Assembly: GCA_046756445.1 (NCBI GenBank)
Contig: JBHHWI010000039.1
Span: 1 to 23,832 of the forward strand
Length of the DNA: 23,832 bases
Source: JACZWL01 sp046756445
GTDB taxonomy: Bacteria > Pseudomonadota > Gammaproteobacteria > Steroidobacterales > Woeseiaceae
Reading direction: 5' to 3'
A program made the translations under genes and the position numbers. Shown piece after piece: positions 1 to 8,135 of this stretch. A model generated the notes under the pieces. It made no database searches. It worked only from the letters and a program-made list of their open reading frames with translations, and was not told the DNA's origin. How positions within the stretch are numbered: the stretch's first letter is position 1; the number at the start of each line of letters is the position of its first letter.

Positions 1-96
1 TTTGAGGCGAATAGTGGACCTATTTAACGAAAATGATCGGAATAATAGACCGATTGCACACCGCCGCAGTAGATTCCGCCTAAGTCCGACAGACTG
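1..96. other. Left-edge non-coding stretch downstream of kynA
   Basis: No convincing gene is visible here; the short open frame in this stretch is out of register with any recognisable protein. On the minus strand it is the 3' flank of kynA. A small 5-bp inverted repeat (ATCGG/CCGAT at about 34-53) lies there and is followed on that strand by a modestly T-rich stretch, but it is too short and AT-poor to be called a terminator with confidence. Confidence 0.4.
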
Positions 97-939
97 CTAG
101 CCTTCGATTTCCGTTCGCACCCGGATAAGCTCCGGGAAAAACTCCACCTCCAGGGCTTTCTTGAGAAACGGTACGCCGGACGAGCCGCCGGTGCCTGGCT
201 TGTGGCCGATGATGCGCTCGACGGTCTTCAGGTGATGGAACCGCCAGAACTGGAAATTGTTCGCGACGTCCATCAAGGCCTCGCACATCTCGTAGAGGTC
301 CCAGTGCTTCCTTGGCTCGTCGTAGATGCCCTTCAGGACCGCAACGACATCGTCGTCTTCGTCCCGCTGCTGACCGAAGTCCCTGTCGATGGCGCTTGCC
401 GGAATCGGCATACCCGCGCGGGAAAGGTAGATCAGAAACTCCTCGTACAGGCTAGGCGCCGCCAGCGCCCCCGTCAGGCGCGAGTACCAGTCCGGCTTGT
501 GCTCGAAGACCGGCAGTATTGCGGAGCTCTTGTTACCGAGCAGAAATTCGAGCATGCGGTATTGGGGCGACTGAAATCCCGATGCCTTGCCGAATACGTG
601 GCGAAACTGCACGTATTCGCTGGGTGTCAGCGTGTCGAGGACCATCCATTGGTTGAATAGCTGCGTCTGGATGTGTTTGACCCTTGCCAGGTTCTTCACG
701 GCGGGCGGCAGGTCGTCGCGCCGCAGCAAGGCGATGGCCCCCTGGATCTCGTGGATCATCAGTTTTAGCCAGAGTTCGGTGACCTGGTGTTGAATGATAA
801 ACAGCATCTCATCATGGTGCGGCGGGTCACTGAGTGGATGCTGAGCATCGAGCACTTTATGCAACTGCAGATAGGCGCTGTAATCGTCGTCGCGTCCCAG
901 CTCCGTATGAATGGTCGATTCGAGCTTGCGACTGTTCAT
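97..939 (-). CDS. kynA: Tryptophan 2,3-dioxygenase (heme enzyme, kynurenine pathway)
   Basis: Cytosolic heme dioxygenase that opens the indole ring of L-tryptophan to N-formylkynurenine, the first step of tryptophan catabolism. The product is 280 residues, typical for bacterial enzymes. Seen in the sequence: the YxxY segment (Tyr20, Tyr23), the active-site helix FIIQHQVTELW with His51, YVQFR with Tyr109 and Arg113, and near the C-terminus FHHLKTVERIIG, where His236 matches the proximal heme ligand, followed by the Gly/Ser-rich GTGGSSG loop. The frame stays open upstream to 1356, but ATG 939 is chosen because it gives the family length and the extra residues look like shadow of the divergent gene. 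No strong ribosome-binding site is visible. kynU and kynB are not in the window, so the rest of the pathway must lie elsewhere. It diverges from the glutamate dehydrogenase operon. Confidence 0.95.
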   Translation of the reverse strand: MNSRKLESTIHTELGRDDDYSAYLQLHKVLDAQHPLSDPPHHDEMLFIIQHQVTELWLKLMIHEIQGAIALLRRDDLPPAVKNLARVKHIQTQLFNQWMVLDTLTPSEYVQFRHVFGKASGFQSPQYRMLEFLLGNKSSAILPVFEHKPDWYSRLTGALAAPSLYEEFLIYLSRAGMPIPASAIDRDFGQQRDEDDDVVAVLKGIYDEPRKHWDLYEMCEALMDVANNFQFWRFHHLKTVERIIGHKPGTGGSSGVPFLKKALEVEFFPELIRVRTEIEG

Positions 940-987
940 GTCATGGAATTTGCTTCGCGTGAACGGAAAGTGAGCCCGCAGGCTAAC

Positions 988-1011
988 ATAATAGGCCCGC
1001 CTTTGGCCGGG
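988..1011 (-). promoter_or_regulatory. Weak candidate promoter for kynA
   Basis: On the minus strand a TATTAT hexamer (revcomp of 988-993) is preceded at 17 bases by TCAACC, which matches the -35 consensus at only three of six positions. Transcription would start near 981, about 40 bases upstream of the kynA ATG. The -35 box would lie next to that of the divergent gdh promoter, so the two could share a regulator. This is pattern matching only. Confidence 0.25.
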
Positions 1012-1012
1012 G

Positions 1013-1039
1013 TTGACCGCCACCCGCATCATGTATAAT
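1013..1039 (+). promoter_or_regulatory. Sigma-70 type promoter for the gdh operon
   Basis: TTGACC at 1013-1018 and a perfect TATAAT at 1034-1039 are separated by 15 bases, two short of the optimum. Transcription should begin near 1046. Because the promoter overlaps the apparent upstream extension of the gdh reading frame (open from TTG 1013), the protein cannot start there, which supports GTG 1088 as the true start. Confidence 0.6.
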
Positions 1040-1055
1040 TCCGCCGCATCAGTCG

Positions 1056-1087
1056 GATCGGTGCCGAGACCGGTCGGAGCGCCTGTA
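1056..1087 (+). promoter_or_regulatory. gdh 5' leader: hairpin followed by GGAG ribosome-binding site
   Basis: GATCGGT (1056-1062) can pair with ACCGGTC (1069-1075) around a 6-base loop, including one G-U pair. Directly next to it is GGAG at 1076-1079, eight bases before GTG 1088. The Shine-Dalgarno decides the start codon. The hairpin touching it could tune translation, but at 7 bp it may also be incidental. Confidence 0.45.
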
Positions 1088-4000
1088 GTGACAAAACAAA
1101 AACAGCGTCGCGTCAGCGACAGCAAGGATCGCCTGATCGACGAAATCGTCGCATCGAAACCCAAATCGAAACTTCTCCGGAGCAGGAAGCAGATAGACAG
1201 CTTCCTGCGGCAGTATTTTGCGGACGTGCCGGTGGAAGACATGGAAGACAAATCGCTTGAAATAATGGCGCGCGCCGCAGTGTCCCACCTCGAATTTGGC
1301 GGCACCAGAAAAAAGGGGCAGCCGCTAATACGCGTATTCAATCCGACGAGAAACAAGGACGGCTATGAGTCGCTCTATACGTTCGTCGAGGTTGTCAACG
1401 ACGACATGCCTTTTCTTGTCGATTCGGTTTCCGCCGCGATTAACCGGCAGAGTCTCGCAATTCACATAACCGTGCACCCCGTGTTACGCGTGAAAAGGGA
1501 TGCCCGGGGCAGAATTCAGGACATCGTGGACACCACGACGAGTGGCCGCAACGAGTCTTTCATACGCTTCGCTATCGACAAAGAGACGGATCTACAGCTT
1601 TTCAAAGTGCTCGAACATGAAATTCACAAAGTGCTCGGCGATATTCGGGCCGCCGTCAGCGACTGGGCCAGGATGCGCAGCAAGATGGTCGAAGCAATCT
1701 CATCTCTGGCGAACGGGCCCAGTGGCGCGGATCCCGCACTGAGAGACGAGACCGAAGAGTTACTCAAATGGCTGGTCAACGATCATTTCACTTTTCTTGG
1801 CTATCGCGAATACGCGCTTCGTCGTCGGAAGGACAAAATCTATCTTCGGCAGGTCGCGGGCAGCGGTCTGGGGATACTCAGATCCGAAGAGCGGGGTAGC
1901 CATGCCGTTGAACTGACCAAACAAATGGGGCGAATCGCACGTGCCAAGGACTGGCTCATCCTGACCAAAGCGAACTCCAAGGCGACCGTCCATCGTCATA
2001 GCTATCTCGACTACATAGGTATCAAGGTGTACGACGAGAGTGGCAATCTCGTCGGCGAAAAGCGCTTTCTCGGCCTTTTCACGTCGATCGCATACAGTGA
2101 GAGCCCGAGAAATATCCCATTGCTGCGACTCAAGGTTCAACGTGTCATTCAGCGCTCGCATCTGAAACCGTCCGGGCATCGCAGCAAGGCCCTGATGCAC
2201 ATCCTCGACACGTTTCCGCGCGACGAACTTTTTCAGAGTTCGATTCAGGACCTGGTGCGCACAACCACTGGCATCCTGAACCTGCAGGACCGGCAGCGCG
2301 TCCGGTTTTTCCTCCGGCGTGACACTTTCAGGCGTTTCTATTCCTGCATCGTCTACATACCGCGAGAAAAATATTCAACGGCAATTCGGCGACGCGTCGA
2401 ACAGATATTGCTGGATGACTTCGGGGGCATATCCGTCGATTCGAGCGTACAGATTACGGATGCGCCACTCGCGCGAGTGCACCTGATCGTGCGGACTGCA
2501 CCCGGTGATCGCCCGCGCATCAGCATCCGGGAAATCGAACAGCAAATTGCCGACTCCGTCACGAGCTGGCGCGACACATTGCGCACCGAGCTGACAAAGA
2601 AATACAACCAGGACGTCGGGCTGTCACTTTTTCGCAAGTATGGCGAATCGTTTCCGGTAGCCTACGAGGAGGATATTGCGCCGGACGTAGCGTGCCGCGA
2701 CGTCAGACGCATCGATCAGATGATCGACGAAGACGAATCCTGGTCGTTCCTGCTCTATCACCCGGCGGATTCCGCGCAGGAACACTTGCGGTTCAAAACG
2801 TTTCAGCGTGACCGTACTTTGTACCTTTCCACGGCCCTCCCCATTCTCGAGGATCTGGGCACCGGCGTTCACAGTGAGCGACCCTATCGCATGAGTATCA
2901 GGGGTGTTGCAGATTTCTGGATCCAGGATTTCTTGTTGCATTACGACGGCGCCTCGGATCTCGACATGGAGTCTGCGGCCACGAGATTTCAGGAGTGCTT
3001 TCGACACGTGCTTGCCGGAGACGCAGAAAACGACGGATTCAATCGGCTGATTCTCGCCGCAGGTCTGGATTGGCGACAGGTCGCGCTCGTCCGTTGCTAT
3101 GCAAAATATCTTGCACAGCTTCGCATTCCGTTCAGTCAGGACTACATGGAAGATGTTTTGGCCTCGCATGCCGACTTCGCTTCGAATCTGGTTACGCAAT
3201 TCGAATTACAATTTGATCCTTCGATCAGAAAGCAGAAACGCGAAAGAGAGCTTCGGGCCATAAGAAGGATTATCGCTCGAGGCGTAGCCCGAGCCCGGAA
3301 TCTTGATGAAGACAGAATCCTCTCGGCGTTTTCGGGCGCGGTAAACGCCACTCTTCGCACCAATTACTATCAGCCGGACGATGCCGGCGAAATCAAGCCG
3401 TATATTTCCATCAAGCTGGACCCCGATAAGCTGCCGGAGGCTCCGCTGCCGAAGCCGAAGTTCGAGATTTTCGTATATTCACCGATAGTGGAAGGCGTGC
3501 ATTTGCGTGGCGGCGAGGTTGCCAGGGGCGGGATTCGCTGGTCCGATCGCCGGGCCGATTTTCGAACCGAAGTGCTCGGGCTGATGAAAGCGCAAGTGGT
3601 CAAGAACACCGTAATCGTTCCGACCGGGGCCAAGGGGGGGTTCGTACCGAAGCGTCTCCCGGATGGTGATCGTGATGCTCTCATGAGCGAAGTCATTCGG
3701 TGCTATAAGATCTTCATCAGCGGGCTTCTCGACCTGACCGACAACGTAGTCAAGGAAGAAATAGTTGCGCCACCGAATGTCGTACGCCGTGACGCGGATG
3801 ACCCTTACCTCGTCGTCGCAGCAGACAAGGGCACGGCGACTTTTTCGGATATCGCGAATCAAATTTCGGCGAAGTACGACTTCTGGTTGGACGATGCCTT
3901 CGCCTCGGGAGGCTCGGCGGGGTACGACCACAAGAAGATGGGCATCACGGCCCGCGGTGCCTGGGAGGCAGTGAGCAGACATTTCAGGGAACTGGGTATC

Positions 4001-5914
4001 AATGTCCAGACCAATGCATTCACGGTGATCGGCATTGGCGACATGAGTGGCGACGTATTCGGCAACGGCATGCTCTTGTCAAAGAAGATAAAGCTCGTCG
4101 CCGCCTTCAATCACGAATTCATCTTCATCGATCCCGATCCTGACATGGCTGCCAGCTTTCGCGAGCGAAAACGACTCTTCAGATTGCCGCGCTCGAAGTG
4201 GACGGACTACGATGAAAAACTGATGTCTAAAGGCGGCGGTATTTACTCGAGGCAGGCAAAAAACATCAGGCTCAGTAATGAAGCCCGAAAATTGCTGGAT
4301 ACCGACGATGCTTCGGTCCGGCCACTGGCATTGATTCGCCTGATTCTCAAAATGGATACAGACCTGCTCTGGAACGGCGGCGTTGGTACGTATGTAAAAG
4401 CCAGCAGTGAAAGCCATGCCGACGTAGGGGACAAGAGCAATGACAACGTGCGCGTGAATGCGGACGAATTACGCTGCAAAGTCATAGGCGAAGGCGGCAA
4501 TCTCGGTCTGACTCAGCGTGCCAGAATTGAGTTCAGCCTGAATGGCGGTCATGTCAATACGGATTTTATCGACAACTCGGCAGGCGTCGACAGTTCCGAC
4601 CGCGAAGTAAACATCAAGATCCTGTTGAGGGCGGCGGAGCAACACAAGAAGCTGACACGGAAGAAGCGGGATATCCTTCTGGAAGAGATGACCGATGACG
4701 TGGCCAGGCTCGTATTGCGGAATAATTATCTTCAGACGCAGGCAATCAGCATGATGGAGGCGAGAGCTGGGGAGCGGCTGGATGAGACTGCTTTGCTCAT
4801 CATCAATCTGGAGCGAACCGGACTGCTCGACCGGAGCCTCGAGTTCTTGCCCGATGAAACGGAGATCGACGAGCGGCGTCAGAGAAACCAGGCATTCACC
4901 CGGCCCGAGTTTGCTATTGTCCTGAGCTACGCAAAGATCGATTTATACAACGGGCTGATTGAATCCAACGAGGGTCTGGAGGACTTCCTGACAACCGATC
5001 CCCAGCGCTACTTCCCCCCCGTGCTTCGGCGCCGTTATGCTGATCTGATTCCCGGACACAGGCTGAGCCGCCAGATACTCGCCACTTTGATTGCCAACAA
5101 CATTGTCAATCGCATGGGTCCCGCATTCGTCAAGCGCGTGGAGCAGGACACGGAAGCGGACTGCGTAACGATTGCGCGAGCCTACGTAATCGCACGCGAA
5201 GTCTGTCAGGCGGGAGAATTGTTGCACTCGATCGAGGCGCTGGATAACAAGATCCCGGCGACCGTTCAGCAATCCATGATGTTTGAAGTCAGTCGCATTC
5301 TCAGGCATGCCTGTTACTGGCTGATCGAAAAATACGGCGACGATCTCGAAATTGAATCGACGGTACAGCTATACAAGCCCGGTATGGCTGCCATCTATGC
5401 GCGTGTCCTGAGTATTTTCAGGGGTTCCACCAAAGAGACACGCAAACGCGCGGCGGACGAATACGTCAAGCTGGGCGTTCCGCCAAAGCTTGCGAATCAG
5501 ATGGCGGCGATTTATCTGACCCGGGCTTCGCTGGATATTGCGGATCTGGCAAATGTATACAGGAAGGACGTTGTCGAGACTGCGAAACTCTATGCGGACC
5601 TTTCCGACAAGCTCGATATCCCCTGGATTTACAGGAACATCGAGGCGCTCAAAGTCGAGGGGCGCTGGCAGGCGATGGCACGGAGCAATCTCCGTGATGA
5701 AATCTATCGGGAACGACGTCACTTGGCCGCCATTTTGCTTCGGCGCCGTGGTGCCGCGATTCCGAAAAAAGCGGTCGATGACTGGATAAATAAGAATGCC
5801 GCAGCGGTTCAGCATTTTGTGAGCACACTCGATGAGATGAAAAAGCGACACAAAATCGACTTCGCGACACTTTCCGTGGCCCAGCAGGAGTTGCGACGAC
5901 TCAGTGCAGAATAG
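1088..5914 (+). CDS. gdhB: NAD-specific glutamate dehydrogenase, large (about 180 kDa) class
   Basis: Oxidatively deaminates L-glutamate to 2-oxoglutarate and ammonia with NAD+, a mainly catabolic cytosolic enzyme. At 1608 residues from GTG 1088 it fits the large L-GDH class found in Pseudomonas and other proteobacteria. The N-terminal half is the regulatory part, with ACT-like segments known in this family. The catalytic core lies roughly at residues 700-1230 and shows RGGIRWSDR, KNTVIVPTGAKGG (Lys839 begins it), GIGDMSGDVFGNG, NGGVGTYVK and GEGGNLGLTQ, all family signatures; the remainder is the helical C-terminal region. The GTG start is chosen because GGAG sits eight bases upstream and because the open frame further up runs through the promoter. 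It is the first gene of an overlapping trio with gpmA. The symbol follows Pseudomonas usage; the family call is firm. Confidence 0.95.
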   Translation: MTKQKQRRVSDSKDRLIDEIVASKPKSKLLRSRKQIDSFLRQYFADVPVEDMEDKSLEIMARAAVSHLEFGGTRKKGQPLIRVFNPTRNKDGYESLYTFVEVVNDDMPFLVDSVSAAINRQSLAIHITVHPVLRVKRDARGRIQDIVDTTTSGRNESFIRFAIDKETDLQLFKVLEHEIHKVLGDIRAAVSDWARMRSKMVEAISSLANGPSGADPALRDETEELLKWLVNDHFTFLGYREYALRRRKDKIYLRQVAGSGLGILRSEERGSHAVELTKQMGRIARAKDWLILTKANSKATVHRHSYLDYIGIKVYDESGNLVGEKRFLGLFTSIAYSESPRNIPLLRLKVQRVIQRSHLKPSGHRSKALMHILDTFPRDELFQSSIQDLVRTTTGILNLQDRQRVRFFLRRDTFRRFYSCIVYIPREKYSTAIRRRVEQILLDDFGGISVDSSVQITDAPLARVHLIVRTAPGDRPRISIREIEQQIADSVTSWRDTLRTELTKKYNQDVGLSLFRKYGESFPVAYEEDIAPDVACRDVRRIDQMIDEDESWSFLLYHPADSAQEHLRFKTFQRDRTLYLSTALPILEDLGTGVHSERPYRMSIRGVADFWIQDFLLHYDGASDLDMESAATRFQECFRHVLAGDAENDGFNRLILAAGLDWRQVALVRCYAKYLAQLRIPFSQDYMEDVLASHADFASNLVTQFELQFDPSIRKQKRERELRAIRRIIARGVARARNLDEDRILSAFSGAVNATLRTNYYQPDDAGEIKPYISIKLDPDKLPEAPLPKPKFEIFVYSPIVEGVHLRGGEVARGGIRWSDRRADFRTEVLGLMKAQVVKNTVIVPTGAKGGFVPKRLPDGDRDALMSEVIRCYKIFISGLLDLTDNVVKEEIVAPPNVVRRDADDPYLVVAADKGTATFSDIANQISAKYDFWLDDAFASGGSAGYDHKKMGITARGAWEAVSRHFRELGINVQTNAFTVIGIGDMSGDVFGNGMLLSKKIKLVAAFNHEFIFIDPDPDMAASFRERKRLFRLPRSKWTDYDEKLMSKGGGIYSRQAKNIRLSNEARKLLDTDDASVRPLALIRLILKMDTDLLWNGGVGTYVKASSESHADVGDKSNDNVRVNADELRCKVIGEGGNLGLTQRARIEFSLNGGHVNTDFIDNSAGVDSSDREVNIKILLRAAEQHKKLTRKKRDILLEEMTDDVARLVLRNNYLQTQAISMMEARAGERLDETALLIINLERTGLLDRSLEFLPDETEIDERRQRNQAFTRPEFAIVLSYAKIDLYNGLIESNEGLEDFLTTDPQRYFPPVLRRRYADLIPGHRLSRQILATLIANNIVNRMGPAFVKRVEQDTEADCVTIARAYVIAREVCQAGELLHSIEALDNKIPATVQQSMMFEVSRILRHACYWLIEKYGDDLEIESTVQLYKPGMAAIYARVLSIFRGSTKETRKRAADEYVKLGVPPKLANQMAAIYLTRASLDIADLANVYRKDVVETAKLYADLSDKLDIPWIYRNIEALKVEGRWQAMARSNLRDEIYRERRHLAAILLRRRGAAIPKKAVDDWINKNAAAVQHFVSTLDEMKKRHKIDFATLSVAQQELRRLSAE

Positions 5915-6656
5915 GACCGGAAAGCTTGTACTCTGCCGACACGGACAGAGTGACTGGAATCTCAAAAACCTGTTCACCGGGTGGACGGACGTCGACCTTT
6001 CCGACAAGGGCGTACAGGAAGCCGTCGACGCGGCCCGATCGCTGAGCGACCTCGACTACGAGTTCGATATCGCGTTCACCTCTGTCCTGAAGCGCGCAAT
6101 ACGGACGCTGTGGATAATGATCGAAGAACTGGATCGTATGTGGATTCCGGTGGTCCGCGACTGGCGACTGAACGAGCGTCACTACGGTGCACTACAGGGT
6201 CTCAATAAAGCCGAAACGGCGGCGAAGTACGGCGAGGAACAGGTCCATATCTGGCGTCGCAGTTATGCCGAGCCGCCACCGGCGTTGGACCCGGACGATG
6301 AGCGGCATCCAAGGCATGACAAGCGCTATGCCGGAATCTCTGATTTGCCCGGGACCGAATCGCTCGCCACGACGCTGGATCGCGTGAAACCCTGCTGGGA
6401 CGAGTTGATTGCGCCGGAATTATCCGCCGGCAGGAATGTATTGATTGCGGCGCACGGCAACAGTCTGCGTGCGCTGGTCAAGTTGCTGGATGAGGTGTCC
6501 GAAGAAGACATCACGCAGTTCAATATCCCGACCGGTATCCCACTGGTATATGAGCTCAACCAAGCGCTCAAGCCACTGACGCGCGAATTCATCGGTGATC
6601 CGGAGGTAGTCGCCGCTGCTGCCGCGGCCGTCGCCAACCAGGCCAGCGCCGGGTGA
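5904..6656 (+). CDS. gpmA: 2,3-bisphosphoglycerate-dependent phosphoglycerate mutase
   Basis: Interconverts 3- and 2-phosphoglycerate in glycolysis and gluconeogenesis via a phosphohistidine. The 250-residue product equals the E. coli GpmA length. Visible motifs are LCRHGQSDWN with Arg12 and the phosphorylated His13, NLFTGWTDVDLSDKG as in classical dPGM, NERHYGALQGLNK with the acid residue Glu91, and AAHGNSLRAL with His184. The start is GTG 5904, inside the last codons of the glutamate dehydrogenase gene (11-base overlap); an AGGAG at 5886-5890 is somewhat far away, so translational coupling is likely. No in-frame ATG lies between this point and the catalytic motif. The C-terminus ends in an Ala-rich tail (Val-Ala-Ala repeats) before the next gene, which overlaps by four bases. 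Confidence 0.95.
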   Translation: MQNRTGKLVLCRHGQSDWNLKNLFTGWTDVDLSDKGVQEAVDAARSLSDLDYEFDIAFTSVLKRAIRTLWIMIEELDRMWIPVVRDWRLNERHYGALQGLNKAETAAKYGEEQVHIWRRSYAEPPPALDPDDERHPRHDKRYAGISDLPGTESLATTLDRVKPCWDELIAPELSAGRNVLIAAHGNSLRALVKLLDEVSEEDITQFNIPTGIPLVYELNQALKPLTREFIGDPEVVAAAAAAVANQASAG

Positions 6657-7213
6657 TCTACAGGCTCGGCGATCAGCAGCCCCGGCTCGACGGCGACCGG
6701 CACTTCATCGCACCGACGGCCGTGGTCATCGGTAATGTCAGATTAAAGCAAGATGCCAGCGTATGGTTCAACGCAGTGCTTCGTGGCGACAACGACCTCA
6801 TCGAGATTGGTGAGGGCACCAACATACAGGACGGCGCAGTCCTGCATACTGACCCCGGTATCCCGCTCATCGTTGGTTCGCATGCGACCATTGGCCATCA
6901 GGTCATGCTGCATGGCTGCACTATCGGTAACAATTCATTGATCGGTATCGGCAGTACGATTCTCAACAACGCCAGGATTGGCGACAACTGCATCGTCGGC
7001 GCGCACGCCCTCGTAACACAGAACAAGCAGTTTCCCGACGGTGTCCTTATCCTCGGCTCGCCGGCGAAGGTCGTTCGCGAGCTCAATGCCGACGAACACG
7101 AATTCCTGCGATCCTCCGCCGATATCTACGTGCAAAACAGCCGGCGATTTCTGAAAGATATGGGGACGAAAAAGGGGTCAGAGCCCTTTTTCGATATCGA
7201 AAAAGGGCTCTGA
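6653..7213 (+). CDS. Gamma-carbonic-anhydrase-like left-handed beta-helix protein
   Basis: Hexapeptide-repeat protein of the YrdA/CaiE/PaaY group related to gamma-class carbonic anhydrase. The metal ligands of the family are in place: His65 in AVLHTD, and His82 and His87 in TIGHQVMLHG. Hexapeptide repeats of the I-G-N-N-S-L-I-G-I-G type follow, then a C-terminal helix with SPAKVVREL. Many relatives are trimeric metalloproteins of uncertain or thioesterase-like activity, so carbonic anhydrase activity is not certain. Translation begins at GTG 6653, overlapping the gpmA stop as GTGA, which points to coupling. The last residues (GTKKGSEPFFDIEKGL) are encoded by a large palindrome that also holds the stop codon, so the natural C-terminus has probably been replaced or extended. 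Confidence 0.88.
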   Translation: MIYRLGDQQPRLDGDRHFIAPTAVVIGNVRLKQDASVWFNAVLRGDNDLIEIGEGTNIQDGAVLHTDPGIPLIVGSHATIGHQVMLHGCTIGNNSLIGIGSTILNNARIGDNCIVGAHALVTQNKQFPDGVLILGSPAKVVRELNADEHEFLRSSADIYVQNSRRFLKDMGTKKGSEPFFDIEKGL

Positions 7214-7222
7214 CCCTTTTTT
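7169..7222. repeat. 54-base palindrome, REP-like element and probable bidirectional terminator
   Basis: Centred between 7195 and 7196, the arms 7175-7195 and 7196-7216 pair perfectly; the pairing extends to 7169-7222 with a single G-T at 7174/7217. Each arm carries GGGTCAGAGCCC or its complement flanked by A and T runs, and the centre is TCGATATCGA. It sits between convergent genes, and the T-run on either strand makes it a good rho-independent terminator for both. From memory, GGGTCAGAGCCC palindromes occur as dispersed REP-like repeats in proteobacteria, which is unverified here. The stop codon of the plus-strand gene (7211-7213) is inside the right arm. Confidence 0.8.
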
Positions 7223-7235
7223 TCGCCATTGTCAC

Positions 7236-8135
7236 TCAGGCCTGCAACCGGGGATTGGACGGGTTCGACTGTCGCGGCTGGTCGAGCACGCGTACCAGGC
7301 CCTCCTGTGCCGCGGATGCAACCAGTACGCCGTCACGCGTGAAGAACTGGCCGCGTGCAAATCCCCGCGCCCCGAATGCGTTCGGGCTGTCGAAAGCATA
7401 GAGCAACCAATCGTCGATGCGAATATGGCGATGGAACCAGAGCGCGTGGTCGAGACTCGCCATTTGCACCATACCCCGGCCGAAGGGCAACCCGTGCGGC
7501 AGTGTGCTGGTTCCGAGTAACTCGTAGTCCGACACATAAGCAAGCAGATTCTGATGCAGGCTGTATTCATCAGGCAGTGCGTCGACGGCCCTGATCCAGA
7601 CCTGTTTTTCGGGCGGCAGGCGCTCGGCCTTTTCGAAATTGATCCGCCTGACCGGCCGGACCTCGAATGGCCGCTTTTCGGTCAGGAACCTGCGCATTTT
7701 CTCCGGCACCCTGGCCAGCGTTTCCGGCGCGATGTCGGTCACATCCTGGAGCCCCTCCGGACCCGGCACGTTCGGCATTTCGGCCTGATGTTCGAGCCCC
7801 TTTTCGGGTTTTTGAAATGATGCGGCAAGATTGAATATCGGCCGCCCGTGTTGAATGGCGACGACCCGCCGCACGGAAAAACTGCCTCCGTCACGCGCCC
7901 GATCGACTTCGTAGATGATGGGCGACTTCACGTCTCCACGCCTGAGAAAGTAGGCGTGCAGCGAGTGCGCGACCCTGCCGTCGACTGTGTGATGCGCCGC
8001 CGACAGCGCCTGACCCAGAACCTGCCCACCGAAGACCTGGGCACTGCCGATATCGCGGCTCTGACCGCGGAAAATGTTGTCTTCGATGCGTTCGAGCTGC
8101 AGAAGGGTGATCAGATCTTCAAGTACCGGATGCAT
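7236..8135 (-). CDS. tesB: Acyl-CoA thioesterase II, TesB family
   Basis: Hydrolyses medium- and long-chain acyl-CoA to free fatty acid and CoA in the cytosol; it has a double hot-dog fold. The 299-residue protein follows E. coli TesB throughout, for example RVAHSLHAYFLRRGD, ALWFHRH and QVWIRA. The catalytic triad is visible as Asp in AYVSDYELL, Ser in MASLDHALWFH (Thr in E. coli, a conservative change) and Gln in ASAAQEGLVR. ATG 8135 is preferred because it lines up with the E. coli N-terminus and has GAGG just upstream; ATG 8150 is the alternative. It overlaps the 3' end of the SDR gene by 17 bases, so the two are co-transcribed. A 15-residue C-terminal tail beyond the E. coli end is polar and rich in Pro, Asn and Ser. 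Confidence 0.93.
   Translation of the reverse strand: MHPVLEDLITLLQLERIEDNIFRGQSRDIGSAQVFGGQVLGQALSAAHHTVDGRVAHSLHAYFLRRGDVKSPIIYEVDRARDGGSFSVRRVVAIQHGRPIFNLAASFQKPEKGLEHQAEMPNVPGPEGLQDVTDIAPETLARVPEKMRRFLTEKRPFEVRPVRRINFEKAERLPPEKQVWIRAVDALPDEYSLHQNLLAYVSDYELLGTSTLPHGLPFGRGMVQMASLDHALWFHRHIRIDDWLLYAFDSPNAFGARGFARGQFFTRDGVLVASAAQEGLVRVLDQPRQSNPSNPRLQA

Noticed and set aside
1013..1087. TTG-initiated extension of glutamate dehydrogenase
   Set aside because: The TTG is part of the -35 box, and the TATAAT box lies inside the extension, so it cannot be translated from that promoter.
940..1356. N-terminal extension of the kynA frame
   Set aside because: It overlaps the divergent gdh promoter and coding start and would lengthen the enzyme by 139 residues beyond the family norm.
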